A stretch of 64,000 nt of DNA from Amycolatopsis arida (GCF_900115565.1 NZ_FOWW01000013.1:54618-118617); one strand, 5' to 3'. Positions 28,408-38,972 are shown, numbered from the stretch's first letter. A program made the numbers and translations. Notes: generated by a model from the sequence alone, not told the origin.

Positions 28408-29000
28408 TCACTGCCGACCGGCAACGGTCGGGATCGGCCTGGCCGGGGAGGTCGCCTGCGGCGGGAGGTGAACCAGCCAGACCTGGGTGTCGCGTTCCGA
28501 GCCGACGAGTAGCGATGTGTGGTCGTAGTAGTTGACCGACTCGCCCTGCCGTTGGCTGGGCAAGGTGACCTGCGCCCGCAGCGAGCCGGTCGTGTCGTAG
28601 ACGTGCGCGATGTCGGGGGCCGAACGGCTTGCCGGTGCGCAGGACGTAGGACGTGCCGTCGGGGGAGTAGGCGCCGTCGGTGGCATAGGCCGGAGCGGCC
28701 GATACCGGCGTGAGGACGTTGGGCTGGTCGGTGCGCAGCGGTGACGGCGCCTGGTAGAGCGTGCCGTCCGAGCCGCGTTTGCTCGCCACGTACAGCCGAT
28801 TGGTGCGGGGATCGACGAGCAGGGACTCCGCGTCCCGGGGGCCGTCGGGGTAGCGCAGGGTGAACGTGGTGGGCGTGACGGTGGCGCTGGTGAGCGTGGC
28901 CGGCTCGGGGACCCGGTACACGGTCACCTCGCTGCGACCGCCCGGAGAAACCAGATCCGGACGCCACGGCCGGTCGGGGCGGGTGGCCGAGTGCGGGCGG
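28408..29000 (-). pseudogene. Beta-propeller protein, 5'-truncated and frameshifted
   Basis: On the minus strand, about 28960-28625 reads blade-like repeats (TFTLRYPDGPRDAESLLVDP, NRLYVASKRG, YATDGAYSPDGTSYVLRTGKPF). After a shift in the GGGGG run near 28615 the next frame continues (HVYDTTGSLRAQVTLPSQ, LLVGSERDTQVWLVHLP) to 28408. These match the C-terminal two thirds of secreted WD40/YVTN-like proteins of actinomycetes. The signal peptide and first blades are missing. The G-run makes an indel error possible, but the 5' truncation is independent of it. Confidence 0.55.
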
Positions 29001-29328
29001 TAGTCATCAGCCCAATGTGTAAGCCCCACCGGGGCAGGGCAACAGTTGATGCCACATTCGCAGGTCGCCATGCCGGAAAGGTATACGAACTGCTCGCGCG
29101 CCCGTGCCCGGTCGCGGCTCCGCGGCGGCGATGACCTGCGGGACAAGGGCTTTGGCGCCCGCGGTGCCGATGCGCAGCGGAGCCGGCCGACGCGCTCGGG
29201 AGCCGAAAACCGGCATTGACACGTCCGCGGGCGTCGCCGCACTATTCGGTCCCCTGCCATTCTTCACCCGCGGCCCGATGATCGCGACACCGATTTCCGT
29301 CGGGTGCATTCCCCAATAGGAGGGCGAT

Positions 29329-32300
29329 GTGGCCCCGCTGCCGGCCTGGCGCGATCTCGTCATCGCGGTGACTCCGTGCGCGGAACCGAACGCGCGAATG
29401 GCCGCGGCCGCGGTCCGCTCCGGAGCCATCGGTGTGCTCGACCTGGGGCACGACGCGGCGCGGGCCCGCGCGGCGCTCGCCGCGATGGCCGAGGAGGTGC
29501 GCCGGCCGTACGGGGTGCGGGTGTCCGCCCGCTGTCCGTTGCCGCCGACCGAGCTTCCCGAAGCCGTCGACACGGTGATCACCACGCCGAACGGCTCGGC
29601 CGGTGGCGGGCCCGGCTCGGGACGCGCCTGCTCGCCGAGGCCACCACCCCCGAGCAGGCCCTGGACGCCGTGCGGGCCGGCGCGGACGGGGTGATCGCCA
29701 AGGGGTGCGAAGCCGGCGGGTCGGTCGGCCCGACGACCACCTTCATCCTGCTGCAGCGCGTGCTGGCCGACCCGGCCGTCGACGCGCCGGTGTGGGCGTG
29801 GGGTGGGATCGGACCGCACACCGCCGCGGCCGCCGTCGCCGGGGGTGCGGCCGGGGTGGTGCTCGACACGCAGCTGGCCCTCACCGCCGAGGCGGGGCTG
29901 CCGGAGCCGGTCGCCGCGGCCATCCGCGCGATGGACGGCAGTGAGACGACCGTGGTCGCGGGGCACCGCGTGTTCGTCCGGCCCGACCTGCCGACCGACG
30001 AGCTCGCCACCCGGCTCCCGGACTGCCTCGGCGCCCGCGACCTGCGCACCCACCTGCTTCCCGTCGGTCAGGACGGAGCGTTCGCCGCGGGGCTGGCCGA
30101 TCGGCACCGCGGCACCGGCGGCGTGATCCGGGCCGTCCGCGCCGCGATCTCGGCGCAACTGTCCACAGCGGACCGACGAGGGCCGGACACGGTCGCGCAG
30201 GGACCGATGACCAGGGTGAGTGACCAGCCGGCATTCGCGGCCGCCGTGGCCGACGAGGGTGGACTGCCGTTTCTCGCGCTCGCGCTGTCCACCGGTGAGC
30301 AGACCCGGCGCCTGCTCACCGAGACCGCCGATCTCCTCGGCGACCGGCCGTGGGGCGCCGGGATCCTCGGTTTCGTCCCACCCGAGCTGCGGGCGGCGCA
30401 GCTGGCGGCGCTCACCGCGGTCCGGCCGCCCTACGCGCTCATCGCCGGTGGCCGCCCCGCGCAGGCCGCACCACTGGAGGCGGCCGGTGTCCGCACCCAC
30501 CTGCACGTCCCCTCACCCGGCCTGCTCGACCGGTTCCTGCGCGAGGGGGCTCGCCGCTTCGTGTTCGAGGGCCGGGAATGCGGCGGGCACGCCGGGCCGC
30601 GCGGGAGCTTCTCGTTGTGGGAGGCCCAGATCAGCAGGCTGCTGGCCTACCTGGACCAGACGGGCGCCGATCCGGCCACGGTGCACGTGCTGTTCGCCGG
30701 TGGGGTGCACGACGCGCGTTCGGCGGCGATGGTCGTCGCCGCGGCCGCCCCGCTCGCCGCGCGCGGGTCCGCGGTGGGCGTGCTGATGGGCACCGCGTAT
30801 CTCTTCACCGAGGAAGCGGTGGCGGCGGCGCCATCCAGCCCGAGTTCCAGCGGGTGGCACTGGACTGTGCCCGCACCGTCCTGCTGGAGACCTCGCCGGG
30901 GCACACCACCCGCTGCGCCGACAGTCCGTATGTCGACACCTTCACCCGCAGCCGGGAGCGCCTGCTGGCGGACGAGGTATCCGCGCAGGACAGGTGGGCC
31001 GAGCTGGAGCGGCTCAACCTGGGCAGACTCGCGCGCCGCGAGCAAGGGCCTGCGCCGCACTCCGGACGGCCTGGAGCGGGTCGGCCCGGACGAGCAGCAC
31101 CGCGAAGGCATGTTCATGATCGGCGACGTCGCCACGCTGCGCGCCGGCACCACGACGATCGCGGCCCTGCACGCCGACGTCACCACCGGCGCGCAGCGGA
31201 TGCTCGCCGCCCGCGCGGCCGAGCTCGCCCGGCCCGCCAGGCCCGAGCCGTCGGCGGACCCACTCGACATCGCGATCGTCGGCATGGCCTGTGTGTACCC
31301 GGAGTCGAAGGACCTGGCCGCGTACTGGCGCACGGTGGTGACGGGCGTCGACGCGGTCGGCGACGTCCCGCCCGACCGCTGGGACACCTCGCTCTACCAC
31401 GACCCGGATCCGGCCCTCGCCGGGCGGCGCACCCCGTCGACGTGCGGCGGTTTCCTGCCGGCGACGCCGTTCGACGCGCTCGCCTACGGCATCCCCCCGA
31501 CGTCGCTGGGCAGTATCGAGGCCGTCCAGCTGCTCGCGCTGGAGGTGGCCACGCGGGCGCTGGCCGACGCCGGGTACGCCGACCGGGAGTTCGACCGGGA
31601 ACGCTGCTCGGTGATCTTCGGCGCCGAGGCGGGCAGCGATCTGGCCAACACCTACGGCTTCCGCTCGCTGTACCCGGGCTACCACGGCGAGCTGCCCGGT
31701 GAGCTCGACGCGCACCTGCCCGAACTGACCGAGGACTCCTTTCCCGGCGTGCTCGCCAACGTGATCGCCGGGCGGATCGCCAACCGGCTCGATCTCGGCG
31801 GGGTGAACTACACCGTCGACGCGGCCTGCGCCGCCTCGCTGGCCGCGGTGGACCTGGCCGCGAAGGAACTGTGCACCGGCGGCAGCGACCTCGTGCTGTG
31901 CGGTGGCGCGGACGTGCACAACGGCATCAACGACTATCTGATGTTCTCCTCGGTGCGGGCACTGTCGCCGACCGGCCGCTGCCGCACGTTCGACGCCACG
32001 GCCGACGGGATCGCCCTCGGCGAGGGTGTGGCCTGCGTCGTGCTCAAACGGCTCGCCGACGCCGAGCGCGACGGCGACCGGATCTACGCCGTCCTCAAGG
32101 CGGTCGCGGGCTCCAGCGACGGCCGCTCGCTCGGGCTCACCGCACCTCGCCCGGAAGGCCAGCGCCGCGCGCTGACCCGGGCCTACGCCCGGGCCGGGAT
32201 CGAGCCCGGCGAGGTGGGGCTCGTCGAGGCACACGGCACCGGCACCGTCGTCGGCGACCGCACGGAGTTGGCCACCCTCACCGAGCTGTTCGCCGGCACC

Positions 32301-33620
32301 GCGCCCGCGGCGTGCGCACTGGGCTCGGTCAAGTCGCAGATCGGCCACACCAAGTGCGCCGCCGGACTGGCCGGGCTCATCAAGGCGGCCAGGTCGGTGC
32401 ACACCGGGATCCGGCCGCCGACGCTGCACCTGCGCGAGCCGAACCCCTTCTGGGAAGCCGACACCAGCCCGTTCTTCTTCGACACCGAGGCGCGACCGTG
32501 GGTGGCCCCGCCCGAGCGGCGGGTGGCCGGGGTGAGCGCGTTCGGCTTCGGTGGCACCAACTTCCACGCCGTGCTCGCCGGCTACCCCGGCGCGCCGGAG
32601 CCGGCGCACGGCCTCGACGAGTGGCCCGCCGAGCTCTTCCTCTTCCGGGGCGTCGACGCGGCGCACGCCCGGCAGGCGATGGACCGGCTGGCCGAGCGGA
32701 TCGCCGCGAACGACGCCGCGGGCAGGCCGTGGCCGCTGCGGGACCTGGCGGCGGGCTGCTGCGCCGACTCCGAAGGCCCCGTGCTGGCCGCGTTCGTCGC
32801 GCACGATCTCGACGACCTGGCCGCCCGGCTCGAGCGGGCGCGGGCCGGTGCCGGCGGAGCCGGAATCCACCACCGCCGCGACCCGGCGGCGGAGGTCAGC
32901 AAGGTCGCGTTCCTGTTTCCCGGGCAGGGAAGCCAGCGACCGGGCATGCTCACCGACCTCTTCGTCGCCTTTCCCCGGCTGCGCCGGGTGCTCCACCAGG
33001 CCGACGCGGGGACGGTGTCGGCGATGTTCCCGCCCGCGGCGTTCACCGCGCGGGACCGGGCGCGGCAGCGGGCCGCCGTCACCGACACCCGCGTGGCGCA
33101 GCCCGCGCTCGGAATCGCCGGTGCCGCCGTGCACGACCTGCTCCGCACCCTCGGCGTGCGCCCGGATCTGGCCGCGGGGCACAGCTACGGCGAGCTGACC
33201 GCACTGTGGTCGGCGGGTGTGTTCGACACGGGCACGCTGCTCGAGCTGAGCACCGCGCGGGCGGCGGCGATCCTGGCCGCCGCCGGCGGCGATCCCGGCA
33301 CGATGGCCGCGGTCAAGGCCGATGCCGACACCGTGGCCGGTGTGCTGACCGATCCGTCCGTGGTGATCGCCAACCACAACGCGCCCGGCCAGTGCGTGAT
33401 CTCCGGGCCGACCGTGGCGGTCGGCGCGGCGGTCGACGCGCTGCGCGCCGCCGGGCACGCCGCGGAGGGCATCCCGGTAGCCTGCGCGTTCCACAGCCCC
33501 GTGGTCGCGGATGTGGCCGCGGTCCTCGCCGAGCGGCTCGCCGGCACCGAGCCGGCGGCACCCGCGTTCGGCGTCTGGTCGACCGTGACCGCGGCGGCCT
33601 ACCCCGACGACCCCGCCGCG
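29329..33620 (+). pseudogene. PUFA-synthase-like iterative type I PKS (NPD-KS-AT), broken
   Basis: GTG 29329 follows AGGAGG. Domains in order: a nitronate-monooxygenase-like flavin domain (about 29329-30830; ADGVIAKGCEAGGSVGP, FVFEGRECGGHAGPRGSFSLWE) that acts as enoyl reductase-like module in PfaD-type systems; a ketosynthase (about 31255-32570; VDAACAASL active Cys, EAHGTGTVVGD and GHTKCAAG histidines); an acyltransferase (from about 32900; FLFPGQGSQRPG, GHSYGELTAL active Ser). The frame must change near 29605, 30830 and 31035. The AT stops abruptly near 33620 and no ACP, KR or DH follows. The KS resembles the PfaA/HglE glycolipid and polyunsaturated acid synthases. Intact relatives exceed 2,000 residues, so this is a 5' fragment. 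Confidence 0.75.
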
Positions 33621-33621
33621 G

Positions 33622-33771
33622 TACGACCAGGCGGTGTGGCTCGACGACGACACGCTGCTGTACGTGCTGCCCGGCAACCTGCGCGGCGATGTGTGGGCCG
33701 TGCCCGCGGACGGTTCCGGCAGGCCGCGGAAGCTGATCGAGAACGCGCTGACTCCTGCCGTCGTCCGGTGA
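33622..33771 (+). pseudogene. TolB-like propeller C-terminal tail fused to the PKS break
   Basis: Immediately after the AT sequence ends, another frame reads DQAVWLDDDTLLYVLPG, then DVWAVPADGSGRPRKLIENAL and stops at 33771. This is the last blade of a TolB/WD40-like protein, unrelated to PKS. The abrupt change marks a deletion or recombination junction at about 33620. Confidence 0.55.
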
Positions 33772-34003
33772 CCGGGCGGTGTCACCCCTGGCCACCGCCG
33801 CCTCGATTGTCTCGTTCGCTGTCGGCTCGTGCCGTCGCCACGTCGTAGGCAAGGCCGTCCTTTCGGCATCCTGTCTCAAGATCGTTCGACGTCCTCGATC
33901 GGCTCGGTGGTGCCGGCGGCCACCAGCACTTCGGTGCCCGGCACGAGACTGTTGATCTCGCACAGCTCGACAACGCGATCACCCCGTGCGCCAGGAAACG
34001 TTG
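33772..34003. other. Region with an unidentified minus-strand tail
   Basis: On the minus strand about 33985-33876, one frame reads VVELCEINSLVPGTEVLVAAG and ends IEDVERS before a stop, looking like the end of a real protein that I cannot name. Nothing else is supported here. Confidence 0.3.
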
Positions 34004-34260
34004 ACGAGGTGCGGCTGTGGTTCCGGGACGACCGGGCGGGCAACCGGGACCTGGCGTCGTCGTTCTACAACGTCCAGTACTGGATCGATAGTTCGTGGTT
34101 GAACGCCGTTGTACACGCCAAGGCGCTGGCCACGCCGCGCCAACTACACTGTCGTTCGGTTCACCCCGGTGGGCACGCAACGCCTTCGGATCCAGTTCAC
34201 CCACGCGGCGGGATTCCCGACGGGCTTCCGCTCTGACGGAGGTGAAGGTCCACAACCGCG
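34004..34260 (+). pseudogene. F5/8-type (galactose-binding-like) domain remnant
   Basis: Three frames together spell a discoidin-like beta-sandwich: NVDEVRLWFRDD, SSFYNVQYWIDSSW (frame 1, to about 34100); NYTVVRFTPVGTQRLRIQFTH (frame 2, about 34145-34210); ALTEVKVHN (frame 3, about 34235). Such domains end secreted glycoside hydrolases. With two shifts in 250 bp and no catalytic domain upstream, it is a decayed tail. Confidence 0.5.
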
Positions 34261-34321
34261 ACGGGGGCGGCGATCCCCTCTCGCCGAAAGGTTCACGGGG
34301 CGTCGAGTCGGAGGAGTCACA

Positions 34322-35149
34322 GTGGGTTACTTCACCGGGCGGGTCGCGGTGATCACCGGGGCAGGCTCTGGCATAGGTCGGGCCCTGGCCGTCGCGCTCG
34401 CGGACCAGGGCAGCGTCCTGGCCCTGTCGGATCGTGATGCCGCTGCGGTCGAGGGCACCCGTGACCTGTGTCGGCGGGCGCGGGCGGTCGTGGCCGACAC
34501 GGTGGACGTCACCGATCGGCACGCGATGGCCGACTACGCCGACAAGATCGTCGCCACGCTCGGTCATGTCGACGCGGTCTTCGCCGTGGCGGGAGTTATC
34601 CACACCGGGAGTGTTCTGAGTTCGGAGTTTACCGACATCGAGCACGTGATGAATGTCGACTACTGGGGCGTCGTGAACACCGCGAAGGCATTCTTGCCCC
34701 AGCTGATCGCAACGAATCAAGGGCGAGTCGGTCACGTCGTTCCGGTATCGAGTGCGTTCGGTCTGGTGGCGGCGCCGTCGCACGCCGCGTACTGTTCCGC
34801 GAAATTCGCCGTGCGTGGGTTCACCGAGGCGTTGCGGCAAGAAATGTCGCTCGGTCGCTATCCTGTTGTGGTGACCGGTGTCTACCCTGGCGGAGTTCGC
34901 ACCGCGATCATGCGTAACGGGTCGTACGCCGCGGACGAAGATCGAGCCGCGGTGCTGCGACGATTCGACCGGGTGGTCGCGCGCACCGAACCCGCCGATG
35001 CCGCCGCGACCATACTCCGCGGGGTGCGGGCGGGCCGGGCACAGGTACTGGTAGGCGCCGACGCGCGGGTGGCAGCACTGGTCGCGCGCGCCCTCGGCAC
35101 TGCCTACCAACGTGTGCTGCCGGCGTTGCTTCGCCGAATGGTCCGGTGA
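34322..35149 (+). CDS. Short-chain dehydrogenase/reductase
   Basis: 275 residues from GTG 34322, which follows GGAGGAGTCACA; the open frame upstream is the F5/8 remnant. Cofactor site TGAGSGIGRALA (about 12-23), NADP/NAD selection at LSDRD, then AVAGV, catalytic Ser in PVSSAFG, Tyr in AAYCSAKFAVRGF with Lys four on, and YPGGVRT. The C-terminal extension with VARALGTAYQRVLPALLRRMVR is typical of mycobacterial-type SDRs acting on hydrophobic substrates. Third-position GC dips in the middle of the gene compared with neighbours, which could mean recent acquisition. Confidence 0.87.
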   Translation: MGYFTGRVAVITGAGSGIGRALAVALADQGSVLALSDRDAAAVEGTRDLCRRARAVVADTVDVTDRHAMADYADKIVATLGHVDAVFAVAGVIHTGSVLSSEFTDIEHVMNVDYWGVVNTAKAFLPQLIATNQGRVGHVVPVSSAFGLVAAPSHAAYCSAKFAVRGFTEALRQEMSLGRYPVVVTGVYPGGVRTAIMRNGSYAADEDRAAVLRRFDRVVARTEPADAAATILRGVRAGRAQVLVGADARVAALVARALGTAYQRVLPALLRRMVR

Positions 35150-35403
35150 TGCCACGGGCGGCGATGGGTCGGCCGTTCAGGTAGGCGGTACGGACGGCGT
35201 CGGTCTCCGTGGCATCCGGCCACGAAGTCTGCGCAAACCCGTTGGCGGACCGCGGCGACCACTGCTACTTTTCCGGAGGCCGTGCGAGAGAACGAGGAGG
35301 TGGTACCCGTGAACGTATCGACATGGGTGCTCCCTCCGGGGTCACGGTCGGGCGATAGGTCGTCCGGGAGCGCCGTTCACGAGCACTCCCGAAAGGCACG
35401 ACC
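35150..35403. other. Intergenic region
   Basis: No gene supported. A GAGGAGGTGGTACCCGTG at about 35294 could start a short frame (VNVSTWVLPPGS), but it has no family features. Confidence 0.35.
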
Positions 35404-36129
35404 ATGCGAGTCACCTCCGAACAGCGCCTCGACGACGGTGTCGTTGAACGCGAATTCACCCTCGGCGAGATCCCGGGCATCCTGTGGACGCCCGCATCCG
35501 TACCGGCCCCGCTGATCCTGCTCGGCCACCCCGGCGGACTGCGCAAGATGTACCCCCGACTGGTGGCCCGGGCCCGGCACTCCGCGGCGGAGGGCTTCGC
35601 CGCGGCCACCATCGAGCTCCCCGGGAGCGGTGACCGGCCTCGTTCCGCCGCCGCCGAGGAGGCCCGCGCCGACCTGCGCCGGGCGCTGGAGGCCGGCGAG
35701 CCGGTCGACGACGAGATCGTCGACCGGCTCGTCCTCCCGCTGGTCGACAAGGCGGTCCCGGAATGGCGGGCCGCCCTGGACTCCCTCCTTTCGCTGCCCG
35801 AGATCGGTGGCCCGGTCGGGTACGCGGGAGGGGTGATCGCCATCGGCCTCCGGCTGGCGGTGGTCGAGCCACGCATCTCGGCCGCCCTTCTGTTCGCCGG
35901 GAGTTTCGTGCCCCGCACGATGTTCGAGGAGGCCCGGCAGGTCACCATTCCGCTGCAGGTCCTGCTGCAGTGGGACGACGAAGGAAACGACCGGCAGTTG
36001 GCCCTGGACCTGTTCGACGCCTTCGGCTCCAAGGAGAAGACGCTGCACGCCAATATGGGCGGGCACACCGGCGTCCCGCGGTTCGAGGGGGACGCCGGGA
36101 ACCGGTTCTTCGCCCGGCACCTGAAGTGA
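35404..36129 (+). CDS. Alpha/beta hydrolase-like protein lacking the Ser nucleophile
   Basis: 241 residues with the fold elements HPGGLRKMYPRL (oxyanion region), a VGYAGGVIAIG elbow and a C-terminal GGHTGVP histidine. The elbow should read G-x-S-x-G; here residue 141 is Ala (codon GCG, one base from TCG). Asp in LQWDDEGND and His223-like remain. Either activity is lost or it acts as a binding protein. ATG 35404 follows GAAAGG. Confidence 0.75.
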   Translation: MRVTSEQRLDDGVVEREFTLGEIPGILWTPASVPAPLILLGHPGGLRKMYPRLVARARHSAAEGFAAATIELPGSGDRPRSAAAEEARADLRRALEAGEPVDDEIVDRLVLPLVDKAVPEWRAALDSLLSLPEIGGPVGYAGGVIAIGLRLAVVEPRISAALLFAGSFVPRTMFEEARQVTIPLQVLLQWDDEGNDRQLALDLFDAFGSKEKTLHANMGGHTGVPRFEGDAGNRFFARHLK

Positions 36130-36139
36130 GGCCGGGACG

Positions 36140-36316
36140 TCAGGCCGGCAGCAGACGATAGGAGCTGTCGGCCAGGACGCCGCTCATCGAGGGCAGGTCC
36201 CGGCCCTCCTCGAGGGCGGTGGCCAGCAGATGCACAACCGCCCCGACCGCGGCGGTACCGGCCATCGGCGGTACCGGCCGGTCGGGGCGGCGCTCGGCCA
36301 CCAGCGCCTCCATCAG
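36140..36316 (-). pseudogene. C-terminal fragment of a helical regulator (TetR-like)
   Basis: 58 codons read MEALVAERRPDRPVPPMAG, then AVVHLLATALEEGRDLPSM and a tail, resembling the last helices of a TetR-family ligand domain. No HTH is found upstream in any frame. Convergent with the hydrolase. Weak assignment. Confidence 0.3.
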
Positions 36317-36516
36317 CTGGGCCGGGGGATGGTGGTGGCGTCGCCGGTGGGGGAGCCGAGGACGAGGTGGCCGCTGGGGCACCGCAGGGTCAGTGGGGCC
36401 AGGGTGGGGTCGTCGCTGTTGAGTTGTGGGGTGGTGTCCCAGAGTTGGATGTGGATGTCGATGGGGATGAGGTCCTGGGCTCTGGTTGAGGGCGCGACGA
36501 GCCGGGCCGCGGGTCG
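36313..36516 (-). pseudogene. Unidentified protein tail
   Basis: About 67 codons give IPIDIHIQLWDTTPQL, TLAPLTLRCPSGHLVLGSPTGDA and a stop at 36313. The composition is protein-like and unlike its surroundings, but I do not recognise the family and no start is visible. Confidence 0.3.
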
Positions 36517-36522
36517 TCGCAT

Positions 36523-36760
36523 CGAAGACCGACAGAACGAGGACGACGCACTGGAAACAGCATGGAAAGAACGCGCGCTGAACGGTGAGGACGCGCTCAA
36601 GGCGCCCACAAAGAGATCCTGGCCCAACGGAAACAGATCGGCGAACTCCTCGGGCATATCCGCGATCTGCGGACACACTGGACCGAGGAAGACCTCGCCC
36701 GGTAGGCGACGACAACAACACCCTGAAGAAGCAGGTCCGCCTGCTGGCCAACGAAAACCC
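36523..36760 (+). pseudogene. Coiled-coil protein remnant of integrase-associated (DUF6262-like) type
   Basis: Three frames together read RQNEDDALETAWKERALNGE, HKEILAQRKQIGELLGHIRD, THWTEEDLAR and DNNTLKKQVRLLANEN. This pattern of alpha-helical heptads ending in a TLKxxVRxLxxEN motif is like accessory proteins encoded beside tyrosine recombinases in actinobacterial integrative elements. At least two frameshifts; no recombinase seen beside it. Confidence 0.35.
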
Positions 36761-37044
36761 CTTGAAGCCGAGTGCGCGGCGGCGATGCGGACCTGATGCA
36801 CGACCAGAGCCCGGCCCGGCGCCTCCGGCGTGCTTGGGGCGGTGATCGCGGAAAAGGGTTTGCGCGGAGGACCGTGATCGGATAGATCTTGCGGCAGGCC
36901 CCGGTCCACAGGACCGAGGGCCACGACACCGAGAGGAGGGATAAGCCCATGATGCCCATGATCACTGCGCTTGTGTCCTCCCGGGGCGCGGACCACGCCT
37001 GACCCCGGAACGGACAGGGCGCCTTCCCTGGAGCGTGCCTTACC
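36761..37044. other. Intergenic stretch before the GNAT gene
   Basis: No protein or RNA feature recognised. Confidence 0.35.
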
Positions 37045-37980
37045 GTGGAACAGAACGACCTGACCATGCGCCCGATTACCGGGCGCGAAGAACTCTGCCT
37101 CTTCACCCGACTGCCCTACGTCCTCAACGAGGAACTGGCCGACGACCTCCCCGCCGGCCGTCGCAGGCCGGAATGGATGTGGGTCGCCCTTCGCGGTGAC
37201 CACCTGCTGGCCAGGCTCGCCTGGTGGGGTCATGCCGGAGACGACTCACCATTCCTCCTGGACATTTTCGACATCGACGACAGCAGCGCGGACCGCGTGG
37301 ACATCGGCGTGCGGCTGCTGCAGACCGCCATGGCCGAAGTAGTCCCAGCAGGCCGCCCACCCGAGTACATCCGCTGCGTCCCACCCGATTGGCGCGAAAG
37401 CGAGGTGACCAAGCGCGTAGTCGAGGACCGCATAGCCGTCCTGGAACGGACCGGTGCTCACTTGTTCGTCGAACGGCTGCGTTTCGAGTGGCATCCCGGG
37501 ACACCGATTCCCGAGCCGAGCGGGCGTCTGGTATTCCGGCCGGTCCGCGACACCGAGGAAATCCTCGCCCTGATGACCCTGGTCCTGGACGGGACGCTGG
37601 ACGCGCACAGCCGCGACGACCTGACCCGCATGTCCGCCCGCGAGGCGGCGGTCAGACACTATGAAGACGAACTCGCGCACTACCGGAGCCCGCGGGACTG
37701 GTGGCGGATCGCGACGCTGCCGGACGGCCAGCCGGTCGGGTTCGTCACCCCGGCCCGCAACGACTACAATCCCATCATCGGCTACGTCGCCGTACTGCCC
37801 GAGCACCGAGGCAACGGCTACATCGACGAGATCCTCACCAAAGGCACCCGCATCCTCAACACCCAAGACGTCCCGCGCATCCGGGCGGCCACGGACCTTG
37901 GCAACACTCCCATGGCGAACGCCTTCCAGCGCATCGGGTACGTCAATTTCGAACGCACGATCAACATGACCTGGCACTGA
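37045..37980 (+). CDS. GNAT family N-acetyltransferase (two-domain)
   Basis: 311 residues from GTG 37045. The C-terminal half holds the acetyl-CoA site (IIGYVAVLPEHRGNGYIDEILTKGTRIL, about 236-263, with the R-G-N-G-Y loop) and NTPMANAFQRIGY. The N-terminal half is a degenerate GNAT-like domain. These long GNATs are frequent in Streptomyces and relatives and modify small amines or antibiotics; the substrate is not evident. Intact in an otherwise decayed neighbourhood. Confidence 0.82.
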   Translation: MEQNDLTMRPITGREELCLFTRLPYVLNEELADDLPAGRRRPEWMWVALRGDHLLARLAWWGHAGDDSPFLLDIFDIDDSSADRVDIGVRLLQTAMAEVVPAGRPPEYIRCVPPDWRESEVTKRVVEDRIAVLERTGAHLFVERLRFEWHPGTPIPEPSGRLVFRPVRDTEEILALMTLVLDGTLDAHSRDDLTRMSAREAAVRHYEDELAHYRSPRDWWRIATLPDGQPVGFVTPARNDYNPIIGYVAVLPEHRGNGYIDEILTKGTRILNTQDVPRIRAATDLGNTPMANAFQRIGYVNFERTINMTWH

Positions 37981-38001
37981 TGCAGGGCCACCCGGGACGA
38001 G

Positions 38002-38229
38002 GTGCTCCGGGACGGGTTCGTCGGACATCTGCGCGAGTACCGCCGGCAACTAGCCGAGCGTGCCCGCGCCGACCTCGAGGAAAGACGGCTACCCGGCGGC
38101 CTACCCGCGAACGGTGTCGCGATGGTGGTCTCGGCCGCCATCGACGGGCTGCTGCTGCACGCGGGGGCCGACCCGCAGTTCGAGTACGAGCAGGCACACC
38201 GCCACCTTGGCGGCACTGCTGTCGATTAG
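38002..38229 (+). pseudogene. TetR-family regulator, C-terminal remnant
   Basis: The frame reads DGFVGHLREYRRQLAERARADLEE, GVAMVVSAAIDGLLLHAG and FEYEQAHRHLG, the ligand-domain end of a TetR protein. The HTH half is missing and the last residues continue in other frames (LLSIRSTD, then TDEGAETTANQRIG). It directly precedes an MMPL-type start, the normal regulator-transporter order. Confidence 0.5.
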
Positions 38230-38290
38230 GTCGACCGACTGACGAGGGTGCGGAGACCACGGCCAACCAACGGATTGGACGTTCACCGCT

Positions 38291-38430
38291 GTGACCCGGA
38301 TACACGACGAGCGCGAAGCGACGACCTCGGTGCTGGGACGATCGGGCAGGTTCTTCGCGCGCAACGCATGATGGGTGCTCGTCGGCTGGCTCCTCGTTCT
38401 GGTCGGCGCCGGCGCTGTATTCGAATTTCG
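38291..38430 (+). pseudogene. MMPL/RND-type transporter N-terminal remnant
   Basis: GTG 38291 opens VTRIHDEREATTSVLGRSGRF, then FARNA, a stop (38369-38371), and WVLVGWLLVLVGAGAV. This is the first cytoplasmic segment and first helix of an MMPL-family exporter. The rest of the ~700-residue gene is absent. Confidence 0.35.
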
Positions 38431-38489
38431 TGGACCAGCAGGCCGGGCTCGGTTACACGGTCGACAACGTCGAGTCCGAGCGTGTGCAG

Positions 38490-38922
38490 ACGGTCCTGTC
38501 GGTGAAGCGAAGAGCGCTTGCGGGATAGGAGTAGAGCTCGGCCAGTTCTGGTCCGGCGATCCCGACGAGCTCGCGGGCAGCGGGGAGGTCCTCGCCGAAG
38601 AACTCGTCGCCCTCAGCGCCGTGGATCTGCACCGGCGGGCCTTCGGGCCATGACCCGAAGGCCCACTCGCCGGTGACCGGGATGCAGGACTCATAGAGCA
38701 AGGCGCCCAGCGCGCCCGGTCGCGTCTGGGCCAAGCGCTGGGCCACCGACTCCCCGCGGAGAAGCCCCCGTAGACCAGTTCACCAGGCAGGTCGGCGACC
38801 GCGCGGTCGGCCCGCCGGTCCAGCTCGTCGCCGAGCTCGCGAATCAGCGCGAGGCCGGCTTCGATGCTCTCGGGGATGATCCCGTCGAACAGGTCCGGGG
38901 TGTGCACGATATGCCCCGCGCC
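38490..38922 (-). pseudogene. Dienelactone hydrolase family protein, fragmentary
   Basis: Minus strand: about 38922-38760 reads AGHIVHTPDLFDGIIPESIEAGLALI and LVYGGFSAG (the nucleophile should follow). After a frame change 38746-38500 reads AQRLAQTRPGALGALLYESC and VQIHGAEGDEFFGEDLPAARELV. These are core and acid-loop segments of the DLH fold. The N-terminus, the nucleophile Cys/Ser join and the C-terminal His are lost. Confidence 0.55.
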
Positions 38923-38972
38923 ACGGAAGCTCCGCGAACTAACGGACCCCCTCGGTGGCCCCCGGGCGGTGT

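Noticed and set aside
30999..33869. Long minus-strand frame over the PKS
   Set aside because: Antisense shadow; the plus strand carries clear KS and AT motifs.
38400..38530. Plus-strand frame reading VDQQAGLGYTVDNVESERVQ
   Set aside because: It is antisense to the dienelactone hydrolase fragment tail and has no start; probably chance openness.
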